Positions 49,006 through 57,786 of a stretch of DNA of 58,452 nt are shown in pieces (position 1 is the stretch's first letter; the number at the start of each line of letters is the position of its first letter). Made by a program: the position numbers and the translations under genes. The stretch spans positions 1 to 58,452 of the forward strand of contig JAITOS010000043.1 in NCBI GenBank assembly GCA_031289815.1, read 5' to 3'. The DNA comes from Peptococcaceae bacterium. Its GTDB lineage: Bacteria; Bacillota; Desulfitobacteriia; Desulfitobacteriales; Desulfitobacteriaceae. The notes under the pieces are model-generated. The model was not told where the DNA came from. It was given only the letters and a program-made list of their open reading frames with translations, and ran no database searches.

Positions 49006-50106
49006 TTACCTCCTCATGATACATTCGATCATCGTTTTAGCAATTTCCGGAAGCGGCGCGATCCGATCCGCCAAACCGGCCTCAATCACCGCCTTGGGCA
49101 TTCCGTAGACGACACAGCTCTCTTCCGCTTCCGCTATCACAAATCCCTTTTGGGCTTTTACTTCCCGCGTTCCCTGAAGCCCGTCATTCCCCATCCCGGT
49201 CATGATCACACAGCAAGAACCTGCGCCGATTTCCCGGGCTGCCGATAAAAACATCACATCCACCGAAGGCTTGTAGATCGTCGTGACCGGCGTCTCTTTG
49301 CCAATCATCAGCGTCAATTGGTTCTGTTTGCGCTGAACCTGCATCTGCAGCCCCGCCGGCGCGATATAGACCGATCCCGGACGCAGGACGTCTCCCTGAG
49401 CCGCTTCCTGAACATTCAACGGACACAGCCGATCCAACCGCTGAGCCAGCGGTGCGGTAAAACCGGCGGGCATATGCTGGGCCACGATCACCGGCACCGG
49501 GAAATCCGCCGGCAGCTTCGACAACACCGCTTGCAGAGCCGGCGGCCCGCCGGTAGAGGTCCCTATCGCCACTAATTCCACCGGGAATTCCGGCAAAGAG
49601 CTCTTCCGCCCCTTTTTCTCAGGCTGCTTGCCTCTGCCCGTCAGCGCCAAACCCTCCCGGCCCATCCTGGCTTTCATCCGTTTCAGGTCTACTAACGCCG
49701 CCCCCTTCACCTTTTCAATCAAATCCCGGGCGGACTCCGTCAGTTCCGAACTTCGTCCCAGCGTCGGATTGACCACGGCGTCAATCGCCCCTAATTCCAG
49801 GGCCTGCAAAGTCAATTGCCCTTCTTCCGCCGCCGATGCGCTCAAAATAACGACCGGCGTCGGCTGCCAGCGCATAATCTCTTCTAAAGCCCGCAGTCCG
49901 TTCATTCTCGGCATTTCCACATCCATCACCACGACTTGGGGGTTCAGAGCCTTCAGCTTTTCAATCCCTTCCAGCCCGTCACGCGCCGAATCAATCACTT
50001 TAATGAGAGGATCCTGCCCCAGAATGCGCTGAATCGTCATTCGCATAAACGACGAATCATCCACGATCAACACCGTAACCGGCGACTGCTTACTCAAAGC
50101 TCTCAT
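49006..50106 (-). CDS. cheB: Chemotaxis methylesterase/deamidase CheB
   Basis: The protein has 366 aa from MRALSKQSPV (50106), with GAGGAATTTAATC as ribosome binding site. The N-terminal receiver contains VVVMDVEMPRMNG, and the C-terminal methylesterase has the catalytic Ser in AIGTSTGGPPAL, His in VAQHMPAGFT and Asp in MTGMGNDGLQG. It removes methyl groups from receptors after phosphorylation by CheA. No cheR is present in the window. It overlaps cheW by 17 nt. Confidence 0.94.
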   Translation of the reverse strand: MRALSKQSPVTVLIVDDSSFMRMTIQRILGQDPLIKVIDSARDGLEGIEKLKALNPQVVVMDVEMPRMNGLRALEEIMRWQPTPVVILSASAAEEGQLTLQALELGAIDAVVNPTLGRSSELTESARDLIEKVKGAALVDLKRMKARMGREGLALTGRGKQPEKKGRKSSLPEFPVELVAIGTSTGGPPALQAVLSKLPADFPVPVIVAQHMPAGFTAPLAQRLDRLCPLNVQEAAQGDVLRPGSVYIAPAGLQMQVQRKQNQLTLMIGKETPVTTIYKPSVDVMFLSAAREIGAGSCCVIMTGMGNDGLQGTREVKAQKGFVIAEAEESCVVYGMPKAVIEAGLADRIAPLPEIAKTMIECIMRR

Positions 50107-50536
50107 GATTAAATTCCTCATCCATGATTTGATCAGCGTTTAATAGAATCAACAACCTTTCCCCAATCTTTCCCACTCCGCGAATAAAGCGCGTTTCCAC
50201 GCCTAAAGCGACCGGCGGCGGCGGTTCGATATCTTCATCATTTAAACGCAGCACTTCATTCACCGCGTCCACCCGCACGCCAAACACCTTTTTATCCACC
50301 TGCAAAACGATGATCCGGCTCAAGTCCGTATCATCCGTCCTGTCCATCCTGAAGCGCGTCCGCAAATCGACGACCGGAATAATATTTCCACGCAGATTAA
50401 TGACGCCTTCGACGTATTCGGGCGCTTTCGGTACGCGGGTAATCGCTGGGATCCTGATAATTTCCTGGACCATCATGATATCAATTCCAAATTCTTCCTT
50501 TTCCAGGTTTAAGGTAACCAACTGCTCCTCCGCCAT
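50090..50536 (-). CDS. cheW: Chemotaxis coupling protein CheW
   Basis: The protein has 148 aa from MAEEQLVTLNL (50536); AAGGAG lies 8 nt upstream, and earlier in-frame Met codons are too close to it. It is one SH3-like CheW domain with EEFGIDIMMVQEIIRIPAITRVPKAPEYVEGVINLRGNIIPVVDLR. It links receptors to CheA. Confidence 0.93.
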   Translation of the reverse strand: MAEEQLVTLNLEKEEFGIDIMMVQEIIRIPAITRVPKAPEYVEGVINLRGNIIPVVDLRTRFRMDRTDDTDLSRIIVLQVDKKVFGVRVDAVNEVLRLNDEDIEPPPPVALGVETRFIRGVGKIGERLLILLNADQIMDEEFNHESFE

Positions 50537-50579
50537 CGCCATCACTCCTTCACCACCATTTTTATCTGATCGTCCTAAC

Positions 50580-52739
50580 TTAACTCCTGTTTTTCCGTTC
50601 AATCATGATTTCCTGAACGAGCGCTCCCACATCCAGGATCAGCGTGACTTTGCCGTCTCCCAGAATCGTCGCCCCGGCGATCCCCGGCAGGTTATTCAGA
50701 TGTTCGCCTAATGATTTGATCACGACTTCCTGCTGTCCTCTCAATTCATCAACAATCAAACCGAACGCCTTCTCACCCAAACCGACCACCACCACACACA
50801 AGGGATCGGCTTTTTCCTGCCGCGTCGGAATATCGAATTTCTTGTGCAGGGAAATCATCGGCAGCGTTTTGCCGCGCAATTGAATCATCGGCAAACCGCC
50901 GACGGATTTAATATCTTTGCGTTCCACCAGCAGGGTTTCCAATACCGACGATAGGGGTACGGCATAGACTTCCTCGCCCACGTTTACCAGCAAGGCCTGG
51001 ATGATCGCCAGCGTCAACGGCAAACGGATCGTGAAGGTCGTACCCTTCCCGCGTTTTGTATCAATATCAATGGAGCCTCCCAGATTGCTCAGCGCTTTCT
51101 TCACGACGTCCATACCCACGCCGCGGCCTGAAATATCAGTGACCTGATCCGCCGTGCTAAATCCCGGCAAGAAGATCAGATTCCCGACGTCGCGGTCGGA
51201 AAGCTCTTCCCGCTCGCTAATCAAGCCCTTTTCCAGCGCTTTGGCCTTGATTTTTTCCAGAGACAACCCTTGGCCGTCGTCTGAAATCAAGATCACGATA
51301 TGGTTCCCCTCATGATAAGCGTCCAAAAGGATCGTGCCAATTTTCGGTTTATCCGTGAGCTGCCGTTCTTCCGGCATTTCGATCCCGTGATCCACGGAAT
51401 TTCTGATCAGATGCATCATGGGATCGCCGATCACTTCCACCACCGTCTTATCGAGTTCCGTTTCTTCCCCGCGCAATTCCAAAGTAATCTCTTTCCCCGT
51501 CTTACGGGCCAAATCTCTCACTAAACGCGGAAAACGGCTGAATACCGTACCGATCGGCACCATACGCAAACGCATGATCCCTTCCTGTAAATCATTCATC
51601 AGCCGTCCGAGATACATATTGGTCTCATTCAATTGACTGACCAGATGGTCGTCGGGGTGAGCGTCTTTCAGATCCAAACCGTTCTGTACCAGGCGAGTAC
51701 GCGTAATCACCATTTCTCCCGCCATATTGATCAGGTTATCCATCCGAACCGTATCGACGCGAATCGTCTGCACCGAACTGTTGCCCTTGGCGGCGTCCGG
51801 TGCGGTCGTGGCCGCCATGACCGCCGCCGGTTGGCTGTCTGTCTTTACCGCCGGTTCCGCCTGAAGCAGCGTTTCCCGCTTCGCCGCCCCGACCGCCTCT
51901 CCCGGACTTTTTCCTGGAGCCAACGGATCGGCATAAAAGTGAACCTCCACGCCGCTCAGTTCAGAAACATTCATAAGCTCTTCCTGAATCTCCCCGGCGG
52001 CTTCATCACAGATCAGCAACAGCGAAAATTTCGCACAGTTCTCCGCCTCGATCTCTTCCATCCCCGGCGCGCTTTTGACCACGGTTCCTATACTCTCCGC
52101 CCGCTGTACGGCCATCACCGCGCGTACCGCTCTCATCACCGCCTTGGAATCAAAAGCGATTTCCACCTGGAAAACCCCGTGACCCGTCTCCAAAGCGTTC
52201 GCTACCTCCGCTTTTTCCGCTGCGGTTAAAGCAAAATCGACCACAGGAACATCCTTCAGCGCTGGATCCTCTTCCTTTGCTTCTCCCTCCGCGGCGGCAG
52301 CCGTCCCGTCCTTCGGCGCTCCCTCCGTCAATCTCTTCAAACTCTCGGTCAGATCAACGAATTCCACCGTGATCTCCTGGTTTTGTTTCACCTGTTCGAG
52401 CATCATCTTTACCCGGTCTGTGACCGCCAGCAGAATATCGATGATCTCCATCGTGACTTCCGTTTTTCCCTGCCGCAAACGATCCAGCAGATCTTCCGCC
52501 GCATGTGTCAAGGCCACAATCGGCGTAAATCCCATGGTTCCGGAGGCGCCTTTCAGACTATGGGCGGAACGAAACAGATCATTAATCAGAGTGATATTAT
52601 TTCCTTCTTTTTCCAGTTGCAGTAAGCCTGTACCCAGGCGCTCAATTTGCTCCTGAGAATCCAGCAAGTAGAATTCCAGAAATTCGCCCAGATCAACCCC
52701 CGCATCCCTTGGATCTTCACTCATGAAACATACACCCAA
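50580..52739 (-). CDS. cheA: Chemotaxis histidine kinase CheA
   Basis: The protein has about 715 aa. An N-terminal HPt domain has the phospho-His in LFRSAHSLKGASGTMGF, followed by an acidic P2 region, a dimerisation helix (IRVDTVRMDNLINMAGEMVITRTRLVQ), an ATPase domain (HLIRNSVDHGIE, DDGQGLS, GRGVGMDVV) and a C-terminal CheW-like domain. It phosphorylates CheY and CheB. The start is either TTG at 52739 (with AAGGAAA upstream) or ATG at 52724 (MSEDPRD). It is preceded by a 400-nt gene-free region holding two terminators. Confidence 0.94.
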   Translation of the reverse strand: MGVCFMSEDPRDAGVDLGEFLEFYLLDSQEQIERLGTGLLQLEKEGNNITLINDLFRSAHSLKGASGTMGFTPIVALTHAAEDLLDRLRQGKTEVTMEIIDILLAVTDRVKMMLEQVKQNQEITVEFVDLTESLKRLTEGAPKDGTAAAAEGEAKEEDPALKDVPVVDFALTAAEKAEVANALETGHGVFQVEIAFDSKAVMRAVRAVMAVQRAESIGTVVKSAPGMEEIEAENCAKFSLLLICDEAAGEIQEELMNVSELSGVEVHFYADPLAPGKSPGEAVGAAKRETLLQAEPAVKTDSQPAAVMAATTAPDAAKGNSSVQTIRVDTVRMDNLINMAGEMVITRTRLVQNGLDLKDAHPDDHLVSQLNETNMYLGRLMNDLQEGIMRLRMVPIGTVFSRFPRLVRDLARKTGKEITLELRGEETELDKTVVEVIGDPMMHLIRNSVDHGIEMPEERQLTDKPKIGTILLDAYHEGNHIVILISDDGQGLSLEKIKAKALEKGLISEREELSDRDVGNLIFLPGFSTADQVTDISGRGVGMDVVKKALSNLGGSIDIDTKRGKGTTFTIRLPLTLAIIQALLVNVGEEVYAVPLSSVLETLLVERKDIKSVGGLPMIQLRGKTLPMISLHKKFDIPTRQEKADPLCVVVVGLGEKAFGLIVDELRGQQEVVIKSLGEHLNNLPGIAGATILGDGKVTLILDVGALVQEIMIERKNRS

Positions 52740-52954
52740 CTTTCATTTCCTTGATCACTATTTTGCTTTCCTCTGTTTTTATCCATTTTTCGCGCATCTC
52801 TATCTATCTCTTTATCCTTGAATTGTCTATCCCATCATCTTCATTGAGAATTTAACGTATTATCCATCAAATTTTTTCAAATCCCCGCCCTGTCAATAGG
52901 AGATAGGTAACAAAATTCATCTCAATTATGTGTTTATTTTATACTTTAATTAAA

Positions 52955-52980
52955 AAAGCCCTAAATATATATAGGACTTT
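52955..52980 (-). terminator. Second terminator after the HD-GYP gene
   Basis: On the minus strand AAAG-CCTA pairs with TAGG-CTTT around an AT-rich loop, followed by TTTTAATTAAAG. It is weaker than the hairpin at 53000-53025. Confidence 0.45.
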
Positions 52981-52999
52981 CGGGTAAATTTTCTTAAAA

Positions 53000-53025
53000 A
53001 GCGAAAAAACTTCTGTTTTTTCGCT
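53000..53025 (-). terminator. Terminator after the HD-GYP gene
   Basis: A perfect 11-bp stem AGCGAAAAAAC/GTTTTTTCGCT with a 4-nt loop is followed on the minus strand by TTTTAAGAAAATT. It lies 118 nt past the HD-GYP stop and separates that unit from cheA. Confidence 0.75.
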
Positions 53026-53142
53026 CATTTTTCGTTACCGCCACCATTTTTGCCATTATTTTCACGAATTTTTACCCAATGACTCGCATCGCCGCCTCCG
53101 GCAATCGCTTGCCAAAACATTCACCCCAGCGCGGTTCGGCGC

Positions 53143-54213
53143 TCACCCCACTTTTTCCAAATCGCTCTCCAATTTTCTGCATTCATCCTGTATTTCCAGA
53201 AAAACCTCCACGATATTCGGGTCGAATTGCGTCCCGGCCCCTTCTTCGATAATGGCCACCGCTTTTTCATGAGGAACCGAGGCTTTATAACAGCGTTCTG
53301 AAACCAAAGCGTCATACACGTCCAGCACCGACAAAACGCGGGCGGCCAACGGAATATCCGTGCCGCTCAACCCATCCGGATAGCCCTTGCCGTCCCACCG
53401 TTCATGGTGAAAGCGGCAGATCTCCCTACAGTGCCGCAGATACATCTCGTCATCCGACATATTTGAAGAAATGCTGGCGATAATGTCAGCGCCAATCACC
53501 GTATGCGTCTTGATCACCTCAAATTCTTCCGCCGTCAAGCGTCCGGGCTTGAGCAGAATATTATCCGGGATCGCGACTTTTCCTATGTCATGCATGACGA
53601 CCGCCTTGATCATCGCGCCGTAGTTAGAATCGATCAGTTCCTGATGAAACATCGGCTTGGCGAGCATCCGGGCGATCAATATCCGCATCAGATCACCCGT
53701 CCGCCGGATATGCGTTCCCGATTCCAGGCTGCGGTATTCGATAATCGCCGCCATCGTTTCCAGCATCTGCGTATGTACTTTCATCAGATCCGCCGTCTTC
53801 TTCTCCACCAGGGTTTCCAACTCCGTGCGATACCGTTTCAATTGAATATGGTTATCTACCCGGGCCTTGACCACATCCGGATCAAAGGGTTTGGAAATAT
53901 AATCTACCGCGCCTTCCTTCAGACCGCGGGATTCATGCATATTCGCGTCGGCAGCCGTGATAAAGAGAACCGGAATCTTTTCGGTTAACGGATTCGCCTT
54001 AATAATCTCCAGCACCTCAAAACCGTCCATCCCCGGCATCATGATATCCAAAAGCACCGCCTGGGGCAAACAATCGGTTTGATAGAGACACTCTACCGCC
54101 GCAAAACCATCCGCCGCTTCCAGAATCTCATAATCATTCCCCAGAATCTCACGAAGGATTACACGATTAATTTCTATATCGTCTACAATCAATATGCTGT
54201 CTTTTTCCTCCAT
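53143..54213 (-). CDS. Response regulator with HD-GYP c-di-GMP phosphodiesterase domain
   Basis: The protein has 356 aa from MEEKDSILIVDD (54213), with GAGGAGG 6 nt upstream. A receiver domain (phospho-Asp in AVLLDIMMPGMDG, Lys in YISKPF) is joined by a helix to an HD-GYP domain. The metal site HD is in AVVMHDIGKVAIPDNILLKPG, and the GYP motif in FHHERWDGKGYPDGLSG. Such proteins hydrolyse c-di-GMP, so it may set the ligand of the PilZ protein in the same locus. It follows the hybrid kinase at a 25-nt gap, its likely phosphodonor. Confidence 0.92.
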   Translation of the reverse strand: MEEKDSILIVDDIEINRVILREILGNDYEILEAADGFAAVECLYQTDCLPQAVLLDIMMPGMDGFEVLEIIKANPLTEKIPVLFITAADANMHESRGLKEGAVDYISKPFDPDVVKARVDNHIQLKRYRTELETLVEKKTADLMKVHTQMLETMAAIIEYRSLESGTHIRRTGDLMRILIARMLAKPMFHQELIDSNYGAMIKAVVMHDIGKVAIPDNILLKPGRLTAEEFEVIKTHTVIGADIIASISSNMSDDEMYLRHCREICRFHHERWDGKGYPDGLSGTDIPLAARVLSVLDVYDALVSERCYKASVPHEKAVAIIEEGAGTQFDPNIVEVFLEIQDECRKLESDLEKVG

Positions 54214-54238
54214 CGGCATCCTCCTCAATTCAAGCAGA

Positions 54239-56719
54239 TCACAAACTCTCGGTCAAGATCTTGATATATTTCACCGTCTGATCCATCACGCCTTCCAGCT
54301 TCTCGAAACTTTCCTGATAGTCGAAACCACTTTTCAGCTGCGCTTCCAGCAGGGTGATCACCGAGTAGATCTCGCCCAGCGACAGATTCGCCGCCATTCC
54401 TTTAATCGCGTGCGCAGTCTTCGCCGCTTCCTCCAGGTTTTTCGCTTCGATCTGCGTACAGAGCTGCTCCCAGTATGGGCTTTTCAAAAAGGCATTTAAC
54501 AGCGTCTTATAAATCGTTTTATTGCCCTTCAACCGGGCCAGAGCTTCCTCCACCTGAATATAGTTCTCCAAAGCCGCCATTTCCATATCGCCAACTACCT
54601 CCCGCATAGGCTTTACCGCCTCTTGTTTTAAAGGCATCGGGGCCTCTTCATATTGGGTCAAATAATATCTCAATTTGGCAAAAAGCTGCTCCACTTGTAT
54701 CGGTTTTGCCAAATGATCATTCATGCCGTTTCGCAGACACTTGTCGATATCTTCAACAAACACATTCGCCGTCATCGCAATGATCGGAACCTCCGGCGCT
54801 TTCGGCAAATCCAAATCGCGGATGCCGCGCGTCGCCTCGTAGCCGTTCATTTCCGGCATATGGATATCCATCAGGATCAAATCATATTTTTGCGGATTCT
54901 TCTTAAACATTTCCAAAGCGACGCGCCCATTCTCCGCGTGATCGATCTGCACCCCGGTATCCGTGAGATAGCGTTCGAGGATGATTCTATGGATCTCTAT
55001 ATCCTCGGCCAGCAGAATCGTATACCCCGCAAAGGAATGTCGGCGGCTGATCATCAGGCCTTCGTCCTTTGGCGGCGCGCCGACAATCGCCTGGATGGTA
55101 TCCAATAAAATGGAAGCAAACAAGGGTTTGGCGATCACAGCGGTCGCACCGGCGGCAATCACTTGATTCTCCGCTTCATTCCATTCCCAGCCGGAGAGTA
55201 CCACGACGACCGGCGTGTCAAATTCCTCCTTGATCCGCCGCACCCCGGCCAAGCCGTCATCCAGCCTTTGCCAGCTCACAAACATCAGATCATACGGCTC
55301 TTTCTTCTGACAGGCGTCGCGCAGCAGCGAAAGTCCTTCTTCATCCGTGGCGGCGATCCGCGTCTCCATCCCGAATTCCTTCATAATCCTGGAAACGTAC
55401 CCTCTCGTTTCTTCATCCTCATCGATCAGAAGTACGCGTAAATGACTCATATTCAGTTTTTCATCGAAGCGCGGCTTGCCGCTCTCCTCTATTTCCAGGC
55501 GAACCGTGAATCTAAAGACGCTGCCCTCGCCCTCACGGCTTTGGACTGTGATATCGCCGCCCATCAAGGCCACGATATTCTTGCAGATCACCAGCCCCAT
55601 CCCTGTCCCGCCGTACTTGCGCGCAATCCCGCCATCCACCTGCTCCAGCGCTGTAAATAACAAGGTCTGACTCTGTGCGGGAATCCCCACGCCCGTATCC
55701 GAGACGGATACTTCCAGGGTAGAAATATTTTCTTCCCGGCTCTTTTCCTGGATATCCAAGCGGATCTTCCCACATTCCGGCGTAAATTTCACCGCGTTCG
55801 AGAGCAAATTATTGATGACCTGAGAAAGGCGGAACTCATCGCCGCGATAATAGCGCGGCGCCTTCATATCCATGAAGATATGCAGCTTTTGCTGTTTTTC
55901 GCTTGCCGGTATGGCGATCCCATTGGAGATGTTGATCAGCATTCGCTCAAAATCAAAAGGCTCCACGCACAAGAGCATCGTATTAGCTTTGATTTTCGAC
56001 ATGTCCAAAATATGGTTAATCACAACAGACAATTGCCTGGAAGACATATCGATCTTTTCTACGCATTGCTTGACCTTATCCAATTGATCCGCTGTTTTGG
56101 CAATCCGCGCCATCCCGATAATCGCGTTGATCGGCGTCCGGATTTCATGGCTCATCCGGGAAAGGAAATCATTCTTCGCCTGATTCGCGTTGTCTAATTC
56201 CGCCTTGACCTCCGTCAGTCTTGCGCGGATCTCCTCCGTCCGGGAGCGATAGACCGAAGCGTTATAAAAGATCACAGCCAGCATCGCGGCCAGCTCTCGC
56301 AGGCCATTCTCCCGTTCCGGGGTCCAGACCGCCGTTTCTCCGCAATCAGCGTACAGCGCCCCATACGTCTCGCCTTCAAACGTAATCGCCATCCAGACCG
56401 GCTGCTTGAAGCCAAAACGCGCCTGTCCCTCTTCTGCATCAGCCTCTCCTTGCAGTATGCCGCGGGCAAAAGAGATTATTTCCTCTTGTTCCTGTTCATT
56501 CCAAGCATCGCCTTCCCCGCTTTTTGCGCTATACACCTGGGCTCTCAAGCCAGGAACGAATGAGACAACCCCCGCTTTCGCCGCCGCCAGCCTTGTGGTG
56601 ATCATGCCCAAGAACTCATGGATTTTTTCTTCCATGTCTCCATCCAAAGCAAACAGCCGCTGCCATTGCCGCACCATACAGCCACCGCCTTGATCTCCCT
56701 GGCGCTCTTCAGAACGCAT
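54239..56719 (-). CDS. Hybrid sensor kinase: GAF-HisKA-ATPase-REC-REC-HPt
   Basis: This 826-aa soluble protein (no membrane helix) starts at an ATG with GAGGTGACGGG upstream. An N-terminal GAF-like domain (about 30-165) is followed by HisKA (FLSRMSHEIRTPINAIIGM), then the ATPase domain (INNLLSNAVKF, DTGVGIP, KYGGTGMGLVIC). The first receiver is degenerate: it reads YDLMFVSWQ where the phospho-Asp should be. The second is intact (ILLAEDIEIHR, LILMDIHMPEMNG, LAKPIQ). The C-terminal HPt has AKTAHAIKGMAANL. Phosphate probably passes to the HD-GYP regulator encoded next. The signal is unknown. Confidence 0.9.
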   Translation of the reverse strand: MRSEERQGDQGGGCMVRQWQRLFALDGDMEEKIHEFLGMITTRLAAAKAGVVSFVPGLRAQVYSAKSGEGDAWNEQEQEEIISFARGILQGEADAEEGQARFGFKQPVWMAITFEGETYGALYADCGETAVWTPERENGLRELAAMLAVIFYNASVYRSRTEEIRARLTEVKAELDNANQAKNDFLSRMSHEIRTPINAIIGMARIAKTADQLDKVKQCVEKIDMSSRQLSVVINHILDMSKIKANTMLLCVEPFDFERMLINISNGIAIPASEKQQKLHIFMDMKAPRYYRGDEFRLSQVINNLLSNAVKFTPECGKIRLDIQEKSREENISTLEVSVSDTGVGIPAQSQTLLFTALEQVDGGIARKYGGTGMGLVICKNIVALMGGDITVQSREGEGSVFRFTVRLEIEESGKPRFDEKLNMSHLRVLLIDEDEETRGYVSRIMKEFGMETRIAATDEEGLSLLRDACQKKEPYDLMFVSWQRLDDGLAGVRRIKEEFDTPVVVVLSGWEWNEAENQVIAAGATAVIAKPLFASILLDTIQAIVGAPPKDEGLMISRRHSFAGYTILLAEDIEIHRIILERYLTDTGVQIDHAENGRVALEMFKKNPQKYDLILMDIHMPEMNGYEATRGIRDLDLPKAPEVPIIAMTANVFVEDIDKCLRNGMNDHLAKPIQVEQLFAKLRYYLTQYEEAPMPLKQEAVKPMREVVGDMEMAALENYIQVEEALARLKGNKTIYKTLLNAFLKSPYWEQLCTQIEAKNLEEAAKTAHAIKGMAANLSLGEIYSVITLLEAQLKSGFDYQESFEKLEGVMDQTVKYIKILTESL

Positions 56720-56925
56720 CCCGTCACCTCGATTTAATCCATCTGCCGCCTTATTATGCCCTTATTCTTATTTTAGCAGGAAAATGCGCCAAATAAAACC
56801 TCTACCTCCATCAAAAATCATCTATTTTTCGATAAATTTCGATCTTATTCAGCAAAACTCTCTGCAAAACAGATTTCCGCCAAATAAGATCCATCCACTT
56901 TCATCCTTATTCCAGTTTTTAGACG

Positions 56926-57255
56926 TCAAGGCTCTCCTTGCCGCCGGTTTTCCGGAGCGGGCGCGCTGCGGTACGCTTCCGCTACCTGGTGCTGACGCTT
57001 CGCGTGATTGACCTTGCCCTGAAACTGCCGCTGAAGCCGGTCGGTATCCTCCCGGATCTCCAGCAGCACGCCCCGCCCCGCCTCTGAGCTTATATACCCT
57101 TCGTCCGGCGTCTGTTCGATGGTCGCTTGCAGCTGCTCGCGCTGACTCAGCAGGCTGTAAAAAAGCTCCGTATCCTTCTCCACAAACTTCAGCATTTCTT
57201 TGGTCAAAAACCGGTACTCCTGCCACAGGGCCGACGCCGCCTCGCCCGCCGTCAC
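56926..57255 (-). CDS. fliT: FliT-like flagellar chaperone
   Basis: This 109-aa helical protein (LWQEYRFLTKEMLKFVEKDTELFYSLLSQREQLQATIEQTPDEGY) has the FliT/FlgN-like pattern of a short export chaperone. It starts with GTG overlapping the fliS stop (GTGA), so the two are translationally coupled. In other bacteria FliT binds the cap protein FliD, whose gene lies two genes upstream. Sequence similarity is modest; position gives most of the support. Confidence 0.65.
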   Translation of the reverse strand: MTAGEAASALWQEYRFLTKEMLKFVEKDTELFYSLLSQREQLQATIEQTPDEGYISSEAGRGVLLEIREDTDRLQRQFQGKVNHAKRQHQVAEAYRSAPAPENRRQGEP

Positions 57256-57668
57256 TTTACGCCCAGAATCGGCTGGTCGGGATCAAGCGGCGTCTCCGCC
57301 AGCTTTTTCTTGATCGCCAGCTCCCAGGTATCCCGCATTTCTTGCAGGATATCCCTGGCTTCATACAGCTTTTGCGCGTCTTTTTTGATATTGCCCTGGA
57401 TCAGACAGTACTCCGTGTACTCGTACAGCTTGGCCCACTGATGGGAAAGCTCAATGCTCATATCCAGCGTGCGCACGAATTCCTTGATGATATCCTGAAC
57501 GCGCAGATTCGCCAGATGCGATTTCTCTATTTCTTCCCGCTCCAGCGCCTGTACGCTCTCATTGAGAAAACGCAAGGCCCCGTTATACAGCATCAGGGTC
57601 AGCTGTTCCGGCACGGATAGCATGACCTGTTGATTCTTGTAAATATTGACCGCCTGTGTGCTAACCAT
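57252..57668 (-). CDS. fliS: Flagellin export chaperone FliS
   Basis: The protein has 138 aa from MVSTQAVNIYKNQQV (57668), with GGGAGG 6 nt upstream. LTLMLYNGALRFLNESVQALEREEIEKSHLANLRVQDIIKEFVRTLDMS is the FliS signature. It keeps flagellin unpolymerised before export. It lies between fliD and the fliT-like gene. Confidence 0.94.
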   Translation of the reverse strand: MVSTQAVNIYKNQQVMLSVPEQLTLMLYNGALRFLNESVQALEREEIEKSHLANLRVQDIIKEFVRTLDMSIELSHQWAKLYEYTEYCLIQGNIKKDAQKLYEARDILQEMRDTWELAIKKKLAETPLDPDQPILGVK

Positions 57669-57786
57669 ATACATCCTCCCCGCGTCGTTACGCCGCGATC
57701 ATTTTTCGCGCCGCCGCGCTGTTTTTCCGCTTTCATTTTTGGTTCCCCGCCGGTAGACCCGTCCTCCCGGGCGCGCTGGCGGCGCG

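Larger units (their letters stand above)
52740..53142. other. AT-rich gap upstream of cheA
   Basis: No gene is seen in these 403 nt. The gap holds two terminators of the upstream unit (52955-52980 and 53000-53025) and presumably a promoter for cheA. A TATAAA (minus strand, near 52941) with a weak TTTAGG 16 nt upstream is the best sigma-A candidate, and it overlaps the first terminator. No sigma-28 match is visible. Confidence 0.4.
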
